From contig JBBHKE010003457.1 of assembly GCA_037447655.1 (NCBI GenBank), forward strand, positions 64,001-124,000: a stretch of DNA of 60,000 nucleotides, written 5' to 3'. This DNA comes from Zygnema cylindricum. Taxonomy: Eukaryota; Streptophyta; Zygnematophyceae; Zygnematales; Zygnemataceae. The notes under the pieces are model-generated. The model saw only the letters and a program-made list of their open reading frames with translations. It did no database searches and was not told where the DNA came from. The position numbers and the translations under genes were made by a program. Positions 49,692-60,000 of this stretch are shown in pieces (the first letter of the stretch is position 1; every line of letters begins with the position of its first letter).

Positions 49692-52600
49692 ATATCTCAT
49701 ACCATCTCACCATCTGGTCTATATTCTAAAATAATGATTTTATTCTCAACTTTCTCCCTAATAAAGCTCAAACGAATATCCATGTGTTTTGCTTTAAAAT
49801 GATGCTTAGGGTTTGCTGCAATTGCAATCGTAGTTTGATTGTCACAAAATATCTTTTGTACTCCATTCTTCATGTATCCCAATTTTTGAAGCAAAGATTT
49901 CACCCACATTAATTCTTTCACCGCCGAACAAGAGGCCATATACTCAACCTCCATAGTGGACTGAGCAATCACCTTTTGTTGCTTACTGCTTCAACAGCAA
50001 GCCCCATTCCCAACATACAACACAGACCCAGAAGTACACCTCGTCATCGGAGCATCCCCATAACTAGCATCACTCGAAGTAGTGATGTCACTATTATCCC
50101 CTCCCAGATGCGACCACAAATCTCTCGTTCCTACCAATTACCACATAACCCTTTTGGCGGCTTCCCAATCTTTCTTCCTAAGACCATTCACACTCATACT
50201 TAATACTCCCACAGCTGCAGCTATATAAGGACGAGTACAATTCATAAAGTAGATCAAACTACCAACAACGTGTCTGTATGGAATAGTCTGCATGAACTTG
50301 CTTTCCTCAAGTCCTAGCTCATTATCTAAGATCAAGACTCCCTCCTCTGAGCTTCCCTTTTTTCCCTTCTTTAAGCCCATTGGAGTCGTAGAGCTATTTG
50401 CTTTTTCCATTTGAGATTTTTCAAGCATATTCCCAATTGCTTCCTTTTAAGTTAGTCTAATTGTTTTCTTTTCTCTATCCCTCTCCATTTGAATTCCCAA
50501 AATGTATTTTGCCTCCCCCAAATCTATCATTTCAAATCTACTCTTTGGATCCTTTTTCAATCTATTAATTTTCACCATTGATTTACGCAAAACAATCAAA
50601 TCATAAACATATATGGCAATGAAAATTATACCTTCATCATCCTCAAATAACCAGATGGAATGATCCAAACTGATTCGGATACATCCTTAACTCGTCTAAA
50701 ACTCGTCCGACTTTTTGTTTCACTGGCATGGAGCTTGCTTTAGTCCATAAATGGACTTTATCAATCAGCACACCTTGTTTTATCCTCGTTTCTCCACAAA
50801 TCCTGTTGTTGTTGCATGAAGATCTCTTCTTCCAATTCTCCGTGTAAGAAAGCGGTCCTTGTTTTTTTCTCCTTTCTCCACAAATCCTATTGTTGTCGCA
50901 TAAAGATCTTCTCTTCCAATTATCCGTGTAAGATAGCGGTTTTGATGTCCATCTGGTGCACTTCCATGTCTTCCGCTGCCGCGAGACTAAGTAGAATCCG
51001 GATGGAAAGGAATCTAACAATTGGAGCAAAAGTCTCCTCATAATCGATTCTCTCCTTCTGTGTGAACCCTTTCTGGCATTGTATCGCTCGATAGTGTTAT
51101 CTGGATTGAGCTTCAACTTAAATACCCACTTGTATCCTATTGGCTTTCTATCCGGCGGACAATCCACCAACTCCCAAGTGTTTGCTTCCATAATGGAAGC
51201 CATCTCATCATTGATAGTTGTCACCCACCTACCACCTTCCGGACTATTAACTACTTCCGAGTAAGTCTTGGGTTAGCTCAAAAGTAACAACTTAGTTACC
51301 TTGTTGTTCACTTGTCTCTCTTGAAGTCTCTTGCTGCTTCTCCTTCATCATTCAAATTATGACGCTGGGATGGAGGATAATTTGGGGTTTCTCCGAACAA
51401 TTTCACCTTCTCCCTTGTCCGTGGAGTCCATCTCCGGTCATTCATCGTCCATTTCCGGTCTTTTTTTATTTTCTTCCTCGGTTTGAATCAAAAGTTGTGA
51501 CTCCAAGAGAGGGTCACTCTCGGTCATATTTTTTTCTTCCTCTGCAAGTTCAGGTTGAACCGGAGTTCGGTTAGTAGAATCTGAATCTAACTCACTTTCG
51601 GATTCAATTCTAATTTTGACCGGTTTAGTGTACTTAAATAGATCTATGGATTTTCCTTCATCCATAACTATTAATTGTTTTACTAGAATTATGTCTTCTC
51701 TTGCGACGTCATAAACTCTATACCCTTTTACGTTCTCATTATACCCAAGTAAGTATCTCGGTTTTCCTTTAGCATCTAACTTCAATCAGATTATTTTTGT
51801 GTTTAAACTAAACACTTGACTTCCAAACACCTTTAAGTGTGATATGATAGGTATTCTCGCAGTCCATCTTTCATAAGGTGTTTGACCTTTTATAGTTGAG
51901 GTAAAGACTGTATTTTTGAGATTGTTAGCACAATTCATTACTTCTGCCCAAAAACCTTTTCCTTATATTTTTATCTGTCAACATACTACGAGCACTATCA
52001 CTTAATATCCGATTTAGTCTCTCGGCTACACCGTTTTGTTTTGGATTCTTTAGGACAACCTTTTGGTGTTGAACCCTTTCCTCTTTCAACAATCCTCAAA
52101 CTCATTAGAAGTGGATTCCCCCCCCATTATCACTTCTCACTCTCTTTATAGGTGTCTCATGAAGCTTTTCACTCCATGATTTATATTCGTTAAAATAAGT
52201 TGAAGCCTCAGATTTGTTTTTCAAAAAATATACTCTAGAGTATCTAGACCAATCATCAGTGATAGTAAGCATAAATCTTTTCCCTCCATCTGATGGCACT
52301 TTGGCAGGTCCCCATATGTAAGTATGAACCAAATTCAAAACGTTTTCACCCTTATATGTTGCGACTTTTGGAAAAGGCAAATTGTGGTCTTTTTCTTAAG
52401 CACACCCATTAGAATCATCAAAAGTCTCATTATCCTCAAAATGTATTCCCTCAACTACACCCATTTTCTTCATTTCTTTCAATCTATCTAGATGCACATG
52501 TCCCAATCTTTTATGCCACATCATCAAATCACTTACACCAGCATAGTAAACTCCCGTCTTTCCGTTACTCAAATTTAGCCTAAACATTCGTTGGCTACCC

Positions 52601-53135
52601 TTTTCAGCTGTGAAGTACACTTCATTCTCATAGCTAGCAACAAAGACTCCTTTCTTAGTACTAGTCTCAAATCCCTTATCATCTAAGACCGACGTAGAGA
52701 TAAGATTTTTGTTCAACTCCGGAATAAAAAGAACATCAGAGAAAGTGACTATGGATGTCTTTCCATCAACTAGGACCCTCAGATCTACTGATCCCACTGA
52801 ATTAGTGGTCACTATCCTCCCATCCCCATACTCTATCTCTACAGTAGGGATCTTTCTCATTTTGGTAAACAATGGTTTTTCTCTACACATATGCATAGAG
52901 GCTCCTGAATCAATGATCCATCCTTCTTCAGGAGCTTCTTTCACTCCACCAAAAGCACACTTTTGCCTTCTTGGAATCTCCAGCTCACCTTTCACCTCCA
53001 ACTCCTCATTGAGAAGAAGTTCTCCATCGTCATCATCGACATCCTCTTCCACGACTTGTGTCGCAATGAACGCCTTCTTTTTCCTTCCGGCTGGTTTTCA
53101 ATTGATTCCTCCTTCAATCTCAACTTTTTCAACTT
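49692..53135 (-). pseudogene. copia copy D pol
   Basis: Read on the minus strand: protease (DSGASMHMC, intact, near 52915-52885), GAG-pre-integrase (MMWHKRLGHVHLDRL), integrase (52380-52105), reverse transcriptase (51224-50447) and RNase H (50428-49692). The first integrase aspartate is lost (HTYIWG instead of HTDIWG), and the reverse-transcriptase motif reads YVYDL instead of YVDDL near 50604-50618. A tandem duplication of about 84 bp lies in the reverse transcriptase at 50780-50945. The copy is defective but keeps long frames, so it decayed fairly recently. Confidence 0.85.
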
Positions 53136-54031
53136 AGTGCACTCCACCATATAGTGTTCGGCTTCTTACAAAAATGGCAAAGCCCCTTCGGAGCCCTTGA
53201 TGCAGATCGGTCATGGTTTCTTCTTCCTCCTCCACCAAAGTTCCCATTAGGTTTCTTAGAATCCTTATCCCCTCAGTTAGATCCAGCAGCCAATGCTTGA
53301 ACATGATTTTCTCCCCTACGAATCTCAATTGTGTTTTCTTGATCCAAAATCATCCCGACAACGGAGTTGTAGATCAAAAGATGATCTACCAAATCCTGGA
53401 CCCTGTTAACAATGTTCTTATAATCATCTGGGATTTTCATTAGCAAAGTGTTCACCTTCTCTTTCTCGGTCTCCTTTTTCCCTGCACTTTCTAACTCCAT
53501 GAAAAACCCAGTCAAATCATTACAAAAATCGAACATCTTTCCCCCTTTGTACACATATGCCTGTACCTTCTGATCTGCTAGCTTCTAGTGCTGAATCGTA
53601 CCGCTCTTGTAAATGTCAACAAGAGCTTCCCACAGCTCGTCTGCCTTATCCACATGAAGATGAGGTGTAGCCACTCTTTGAGTCACACGCCCGAGAATAA
53701 AATGAGTCGCCACGGTATTGTTGAAATCCCATAATTCAGTATCATTCGCCTCTGTTTTTTGAACAGGTGCTACTGAAGCCAATCCACTAGCCATCGTTGT
53801 GATTTTCTCCTTCTCTTTGTCCGACATGGTGGTTTCTGCAACATCCTCCACCCCCACTGCCCCTGCATATCCTCTAGTGAACAGAGATCTTCCAAACCCT
53901 GGTGGAACTCCTAATTTAGCGGATGGCCGACGCACACGGCCACTCAAAATGCCCCATGGTCGTTTTTCAATTAATGCACCCTTCATTATGGTTTCCCAAT
54001 ATATGAGCCTTGTTCCATGAAAAATGGGCAC
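53136..54031 (-). pseudogene. copia copy D gag
   Basis: Gag is split into two frames (54031-53585 and 53554-53273) by a stop near 53585. It has the usual copia Gag pattern with PHLHVDKADELWEALVDIYK and LLMKIPDDYKNIVNRVQD. The zinc knuckle begins CHFCKK near 53175 and is then disrupted. Confidence 0.8.
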
Positions 54032-54038
54032 CCTAGAG

Positions 54039-54053
54039 GGTGGGCCTATAACC
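54039..54053 (-). promoter_or_regulatory. primer-binding site of copy D (initiator tRNA-Met anticodon arm)
   Basis: On the minus strand GGTTATAGGCCCACC follows the LTR end directly. It matches the site of copy B with two differences and is complementary to the anticodon arm of initiator tRNA-Met. Confidence 0.7.
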
Positions 54054-55150
54054 TGTAATTCTTTGACCTCTATTGGTACACAGAATGTCCAGCTTATGTG
54101 AAGCCTCTAGAATATTATATGCTCTTTTGACTTTGACAATGCATAAGTCCTACCCTAGGACGCAAACACTTTGACAAACTACACCCTTGTGTAGCCTCGA
54201 CTCCTTTGAGTTTGCTCAAAAATGAATCACTGAATTTGCTCACCTGAGCATTAAGTTATGGTTGTTCAAAGACAACATATTTGTACAGATGGCCTCTAAG
54301 AGAGAGAGGACATTTCAATAATTTTCTAATTCCTGAAAAACTCCTAATAGCTACTCTAAACCAATCAAAATAGAGTACCCTAATTATCGTATATACAAAG
54401 TACAAAAGCCGCCGTACTTTATTTAAGAATATATTCGGCACCACTCTTGGTTTGCCATGTGGCTAATAGGTCAACGTCATTCTGTCCCTTTTCTTTTCCG
54501 GCATCCAATTGGATGATGCCACGTGTCATTTCCTCCCATTTTGCCAAACTGCTCCCAGATAGTCGTTCCGGCATACTGGCACTCATAAGTGCCGTCTGTT
54601 TTTTTTACGGCGACCAATTTCAGCAGGCTGATCTGACGGCGCGCCGAAAAAATGTTGACCGTTGAATTTCACCGGTCAATGTTCCATGTTGACTGTTGAA
54701 TTTAGACGGTCAACATTCCGTGTTGACCGCCTGAAATTCGTTGTCGCTTTGCGAACTGTCGATCATGACATTTAATTTCGTCCGTCGAAATTAAATGTTT
54801 GTTTCATTTATTTCGTGCGGTACCACACGTTCCATGTTGCGTTTCGATTTGGAAGTTGTTAAATGGAATATGCCATAGATTCATCTTTAAATAAATATCA
54901 AATACGATCATTCAACGATTCATCAAGACCTAACTTATAAGGCGGACACCTATTTCGTACGGTTGTTGTCCGGAGGTTACACGATCATATCCTGTCTGTG
55001 GCAACAAAACTTTTGCAAGAGCCATATCTTTTGCCTATCTTCTCATCTTTCTAAGATAGCTATGGTCGCCTGTCAACTTTGAATGACTACGACAAGTATA
55101 AGATTCGCAGGACCCAAAAAAGATAGAATATAAAATATCACTTTTCAACA
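54054..55150 (-). mobile_element. LTR shared by copia copies D and E
   Basis: 1097 bp. Its left end adjoins the primer-binding site of copy D (so it is the 5' LTR of D). Its right end adjoins the polypurine tract of copy E at 55151 (so it is the 3' LTR of E). Such sharing arises by recombination between LTRs. It contains GCCACGTG near 54520 and GTAC words. Confidence 0.85.
54945..55014 (+). promoter_or_regulatory. antisense tRNA-like segment in D/E LTR
   Basis: B-box-like ACGATCATATCC (54981-54992), then TTTT at 55011-55014. It is the most decayed of the seven. Confidence 0.35.
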
Positions 55151-57886
55151 CTCCCCCTATTTTCTAGTCTATCTTTTTTTTAAGTCCACAATTCTCCCTA
55201 CAAAATTTTCATTTGGGATAAAGAACTGGCTTAGTCATCATATCGGCTACCATCTCTTTCAACCGGTCTATATTCCAAACTAATAATTTTATACTCAACC
55301 TTCTCTCTAAAAAAGCTCAAACGAATATCCATATGCTTTGCTTTAAAGTGATGCTTTGGGTTTGTTGCAATTGCAATCGCAGCTTGATTGTCACAAAATA
55401 CTTTTTGCACTCCACTCTTCATATATCCTAATTCTTGAAGCAAAGATTTTACCCACATCAATTCTTTCACAACCGAACAAGAGGCCATATACTCAGCCTC
55501 CATGGTGGACTGAGCAATCACTTTTTGTTGCTTACTGCTCCAACAGTAAGCCCGATTCCCAACATTCAACACATACCCAAAAGTACACCTCCTCATTGGA
55601 GAATCCCCATAACTAGCATCACTCCAAGTGGTGATGTGAGTATTATCCCCTCCCAAATGCAACCATAGATCTCTCGTTCCTATCAAGTATCACAAGACCT
55701 TTTTGGCCGCTTCCTAATCTTTCTTCCTATGATCATTCAAACTCTTGCTTTATACCCCAACAGCTGGAGCTATATCAGGACGAGTACAGTTCATAAAGTA
55801 GATCAAACTACCGACAACATGTCTATACGGAATAGTTTGAATGACCTTGCTTTCCTCATGTCCTAGGTCATTATCCAAGATCAAGAATCCCTCTTCTTAG
55901 CTCCCCTCAATTCCCTTTTTTAAGTCCATTGAAGTGGTACAACTATTTGCTTTCTCCATTTGAAATTTTTCCTGCATATTCCCTATTGCTTCCTTTTGAG
56001 TTAGTCTAATTATTTTCTTTTCTCTTTTCCTCTCCATTTGAATTCCCAAAATGTACTTTGCCTCTCCCAAATCTTTCATTTCAAATCTACCTTTTAGATC
56101 CTTTTTCAATCTATTAATCTCCACAAATCCTTCCGGTTGTCGCATGAAGATCTCTTCTTCCAATTCTCCATGTAAAAAAAGAGTTTTGATGTCCATCTGG
56201 TGCACTTCCATGTCTTCCGCTGCCGCGAGACTAAGTAGAATCCGGACCGAGGGGAATCAAACAACCGGAGCAAAAGTCTCCTCATAATCGATCCCCTCCT
56301 TTTGTGTGAACCCCTTTGCCACTAATCTGGCCTTGTACCGCTCGATAGTGTTATGTGGATTGAGCTTCAACTTAAATACCCACTTGCAACCTATTGGCTT
56401 TCAATCCGGAGGGCAATCCACAAACTCCCATGTGTTTGCTTCCATAACGAAAGCCATCTCATCATTAATAGCTGTCACCCATCTTTCACCTTCCAGACTT
56501 TTAACTGCTTCCGAGTAAGTCTGGGGTTCTCTCAAATGTGACAACTTAGTTACCTTGTTGTTCGCTTGTCTATCGTGAAGTCTCTTACTACTTCTCCTTC
56601 CTCCTTCAAACTCCGACGATGGGATGGAGGGTAATCTTCGGTTTCTCTGAACAACTTCTCCTTCTTCCCTAACCGAGAAGTCCATATTCAAACATTCATC
56701 GTCCATTTCTGGTCTCTCCTCGTTTTCTTCCTCAGTTTGAATCGGATGTTGTGACTCCAAGAGAGAGTCACTCTCGGTCAGTATTTCCTCTTTATCTGCA
56801 AGGTCTGACTGAACCGGAGTTCGATTAGAAGAATCTGAATCTAACTCATTTTCGGATTTAATTCTAACTCTCACCGATTTGGTGTATTTAAAGGGATCTA
56901 TGGACTTTCCCTCATCCATAACTACCAAGTGTTTTACTAGAATTATGTCTACTCTTCCGAGATCATAAAATCTATATCCCTTTACATTTCCATCATACCC
57001 AAGTAAGTATCCCGGCTTTCCTCTAGCATCAAACTTCCAATCAGATTTTTCTGTGTTTAGACTAAACACTTGACTTCCAAACACCTAACTCATTTTCGGA
57101 TTTAATTCTAATTCTCACCGATTTGGTGTATTTAAAGGGATCTATGGACTTTCCCTCATCCATAACTACCAAGTGTTTTACTAGAATTATGTCTTCTCTT
57201 CCGAAATCATAAACTCTATATCCCTTTACATTTTCATCATACCCAAGTAAGTATCCCGACTTTCCTCTAGCATCTAACTTCCAATCAGATTTTTTTGTGT
57301 TTATACTAAACACTTGACTTCAAAACACCTTTAAGTGTGAAATATTAGGTTTTCTTCGGGTCCATCTTTCATAAGGTGTTTTGGCCTTTAATAGCCGAGG
57401 TAAGGACTCAATTTTTAAGATAGTTAGCACAATTAATAGCTTCTACCAAAAACCTTTTCTTTATCTTTTTATTTGTCAACATACCTTTTCTTTATCTTAT
57501 TATTTGTCAACATACTACGGGCAGTATCACTTAAAGTCTGATTTAGTCTCTCGGCTACACCGTTTTGTTATGGGTTCTTTGGGACAATCTTTTGATGTTG
57601 AACCCCTTTCTCTTTCAGGTAATCCTCAAACTCATTAGAAGTGAATTCCCCCCTATTATCACTCTTCACTCTCTTTATAGGTGTCTCATGAAGCTTTTCA
57701 CTCCATGCTTTATACTCCTTAAAAAAAACCGAAGCCTTAGATTTGATTTTCAAGAAATATACTCTAGAGTATCTAGACCAATCATCCGTGATAGTAAGCA
57801 TAAATATTTTTCCTCCAACTGATGGCACTTTGGCCGGTCCCTATGTGTTAGTATGAACCAAATCTAAAACCTTTTCACCTTTATAT
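55151..57886 (-). pseudogene. copia copy E pol, 3' part
   Basis: Contains RNase H (55686-55231, TWSDASYGDSPMRRC), a reverse-transcriptase remnant (56500-55900) and the integrase (57828-57568, with RVKSDNRGEF, then NEFEDYL). A deletion at about 56119 joins PEGFVE to INRLKKD, so the whole palm region with the YVDD motif is missing. A 244-bp tandem duplication lies at 56841-57328. Copy E is interrupted at 57891 by a solo LTR and continues at 58976. Confidence 0.85.
56841..57328. repeat. 244-bp tandem duplication in copy E
   Basis: 56841-57084 is repeated as 57085-57328 with few changes, both covering the same integrase C-terminal coding stretch (from CTAACTCATTTTCGG to CTTGACTTC(C/A)AAACACCT). 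Confidence 0.9.
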
Positions 57887-57891
57887 GTTGT

Positions 57892-58975
57892 TGTTGAAAT
57901 TTATGTATTTTCTAGGTCTATATTGGAAAAATAAATAGAGTGTTGGAAAAAGGTAATTAATAATTCACTTCTATATTTTAGTTAGAATATAATAAGAGAG
58001 AAATAGAGGACCAAAGGCAGGCCATGGTTGCTGCGTCATTTAGAAAGAGGCAGGTTGAATTATAAGGTATTTTACTAGTTTTAGCAAAATACTACCTCTG
58101 GCCGGATTTGAACCGGGGTCTGCAAAATATTATGTAGACCCACGCCTTATCCATTAAGGCACTAACGAAACGATACACATAAAATGTTTCACGCATATAA
58201 ATTTATTGATCCATAGGACTAATTCGCACCAGACTAAGGAAAACGCGCATTAATCAATTCATGCATGGAAGCGAATCGAAGTCGTATAAATACAACAGAT
58301 CGGACGACCACCATTATAGCCGCCACCCACAATAAGCTTTTGGCGGCCTTTGGGGATAGCGTCATGCGGTGCCACGTGGCGCCACATAATTTGATACCGG
58401 AAAAGATGGGAGGAGGAACTATGGCACCCTATATGGCAGATGTCACCTTGTAGACCATGTCGTACAATGGCTGTACAATAAATACATCGCCCATCGTACC
58501 TTCTTGTACTATATAGTGTTCCTATTAGACTAGGGTTTAGTATTAGGTAGTCGTGAGTAGGCAGACCAAGACTTAGTGATATTTAGGTACCTCTCTCTAA
58601 GAGAGCTTGTAACTATAAAGGTCATCTTTGACCAACCATAACTTAATGCTCAGGGGAGCAAATTCAGTGATTCTTTTTGCTTCCGAATCAGGGGAGTCCA
58701 AGCTACAAATGGGTGTATTCGGTCAGAGTCTTTGCGTGCCAGAGTGGCACTTATTCAGTGGGAAAGTCAAAGTGGGGAATATTGTCCAAAACACATGTTC
58801 AAGCTTTGCATTCTGTGGTGAAATTGAGCACACAGAAGGTCTTCTCTTCACAAGAGTGAAGGTGTATTAGGGTTTTAATTGTCAAGGGATCATTCATTTG
58901 GGTTTATATCAACTTGGAGTTGGCACTATCTAGATATTTGCGAATTCTATGGGCAATGGAGCCCATAGAAGTTCA
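57892..58975 (+). mobile_element. solo copia LTR inserted in copy E
   Basis: 1084 bp from TGTTGAAATT to TTCA, in the orientation opposite to copy E. Flanks GTTGT (57887-57891) and GTTGC (58976-58980) are a 5-bp target-site duplication with one change. The flanking copy E sequence is continuous with the undisturbed site in copy D near 52360. It contains GCCACGTGGC at 58371-58380. Confidence 0.9.
58086..58168 (-). promoter_or_regulatory. antisense tRNA-like Pol III unit in solo LTR (best copy)
   Basis: Minus strand: A box TGCCTTAATGGATAAGG (58161-58145) and B box GGTTCAAATCC (58114-58104), then TTTT at 58089-58086. The D stem GCCTT/AAGGC is perfect, and a GGGTCT/AGACCC stem lies between the boxes. 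It resembles plant tRNA-Arg in its 5' part but has no acceptor stem. Confidence 0.7.
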
Positions 58976-58980
58976 GTTGC

Positions 58981-60000
58981 GACTTTTGGAAAAAGCAATT
59001 TGTGGGCTTTTCCTTGAGCACACCCACTACAATCATCCAAAGTCTCATTATCCCCAAAATGTATTCCCTCAACTACACCCATTTTCTTCATTTCCTTCAA
59101 TCTATCTAGATGACATGTCCCAATCTTTTATGCCACATCATCAAATCACCAACATAGTAAACTCCCGTCTTTTCATTACTCAAATTCAGCCTAAACATTC
59201 CTTAGCTACCCTTTTCAGCTATGAAGTACACTTCATTCTCATAGCTTTCTCATAGCTTTTTGGTAAATAATGGTTTTTCTCTACACATATGCATAGAGGC
59301 TCCTGAATCAATGATCCATCCTTCTTCACGAGCTTCTTTCACTCCACCAAAAGCACACTTTGGCCTCCTTGGAATCTCCGGCTCACCTTTCACCTCCAAC
59401 TCCTTGTTGAGGAGAAGTTCTCCACCGTCATCATCGACATCCTCTCCTCCAACTTGTGTCGCAATGAACGCCTTTCTTTTCCTTCCGGCCTGTTTTCCAA
59501 TCAATTCCTCCTTCAATCTCAACACCGTCAACTTAGTGCACTTCGCCATGTAGTGTTCAACTTCTTACAAAAATGGCAAAGCCCCTTCGGAGCCCTTGGT
59601 CCAGATCCGTCAAGGTTTCCTCAACCTCCTCCACGAAAGTTCCCATAAGGTTTTTTGGAATCCTTATCCCCCAGTCAGTACCAGTAGCCAATGCTTGAAC
59701 ACTCTTTCCTCCCCTACGAATCTCAATTGTGCTTTCCCGAACCAAAGTCATCCCCATAACATAATTCCAGATCTAAAGATGATTTGACAAATCCTGGACA
59801 CTGTTAATAATGTTCTCATAATCATCTAGGATTTTCATTAGCAAATTGTTCAACTTCTCTTTCTCCCTCTCCCTTTTCCCTGCACTTTCTTACTCCATAA
59901 TTAACCTTGGCAAATCATTACAAAAATCTAACATCTTTTTCCCTTTGTACACATATGCTTATACCTTGAGATATGCGAGCTTCTGTTGCTGAATCGTACT
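58981..60000 (-). pseudogene. copia copy E, GAG-pre-integrase, protease and gag part
   Basis: Continuation of copy E after the solo LTR. It holds the pre-integrase region (59150-58981) and protease start with intact DSGASMHMC (59320-59290). A deletion at about 59245 removes the rest of protease, with the word CTCATAGCTTT repeated at the joint. Gag sequence runs on to the window edge. The 5' LTR lies outside. Confidence 0.85.

Noticed and set aside
58086-58168. Genuine tRNA-Arg gene
   Set aside because: The segments before the D arm and after the T arm do not pair, and the region between the boxes forms an over-long hairpin.

Overview
The window is nuclear DNA of a land plant or close streptophyte relative. 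The evidence is GT-AG introns interrupting nearly every gene, P-class pentatricopeptide repeat (PPR) proteins, a plastid CURT1/CAAD-type protein with a transit-like leader, Ty1/copia retrotransposons and TIR elements. A pair of HdeD-like membrane genes and a non-LTR fragment with a restriction-like endonuclease domain suggest a non-flowering lineage (moss, liverwort, lycophyte or charophyte grade). The species cannot be fixed from sequence alone.

The left part (1-34.6 kb) is the genic half. Two HdeD-like genes (1349-3376 minus, 4257-6329 plus) are divergently arranged around an 880-bp promoter gap that holds a perfect G-box palindrome. They share five exons with matching phases. The minus copy carries a one-base frameshift in a T7 run. 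A 5'-truncated non-LTR retrotransposon lies at 7.07-7.90 kb. Next come two divergent PPR genes: a multi-exon MRL1-like gene (9.12-17.3 kb minus) and an unnamed 818-residue P-class PPR gene (18.1-23.5 kb plus) with six phase-0 exons. TIR elements sit in two introns of the latter. After another TIR element (25.0-25.9 kb) come a small four-exon gene of unknown function (26.5-27.8 kb plus) and a 12-exon gene (28.9-34.6 kb minus). The 12-exon gene encodes a transit-like leader, a CURT1/CAAD-like membrane region and a long acidic coiled coil.

The right part (34.6-60 kb) is a nest of transposons. It holds at least five Ty1/copia copies of one family in both orientations (called A to E here), one solo LTR with a target-site duplication, one truncated LTR interrupted by a TIR element, and an LTR shared by two tandem copies. 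All coding copies are damaged by stops, lost catalytic residues, deletions or small tandem duplications. Two readable primer-binding sites match the anticodon arm of initiator tRNA-Met rather than the tRNA 3' end, so priming from a half-tRNA is inferred.

The most unusual signal is in the LTRs. All seven LTRs carry, on the strand opposite to the retroelement, a tRNA-like B box followed 15-20 nt later by TTTT. The two best copies also have a clear tRNA-type A box about 45 nt upstream. This looks like a short RNA polymerase III unit antisense to the LTR promoter region and kept across diverged copies. Transcription is an inference that needs RNA data.
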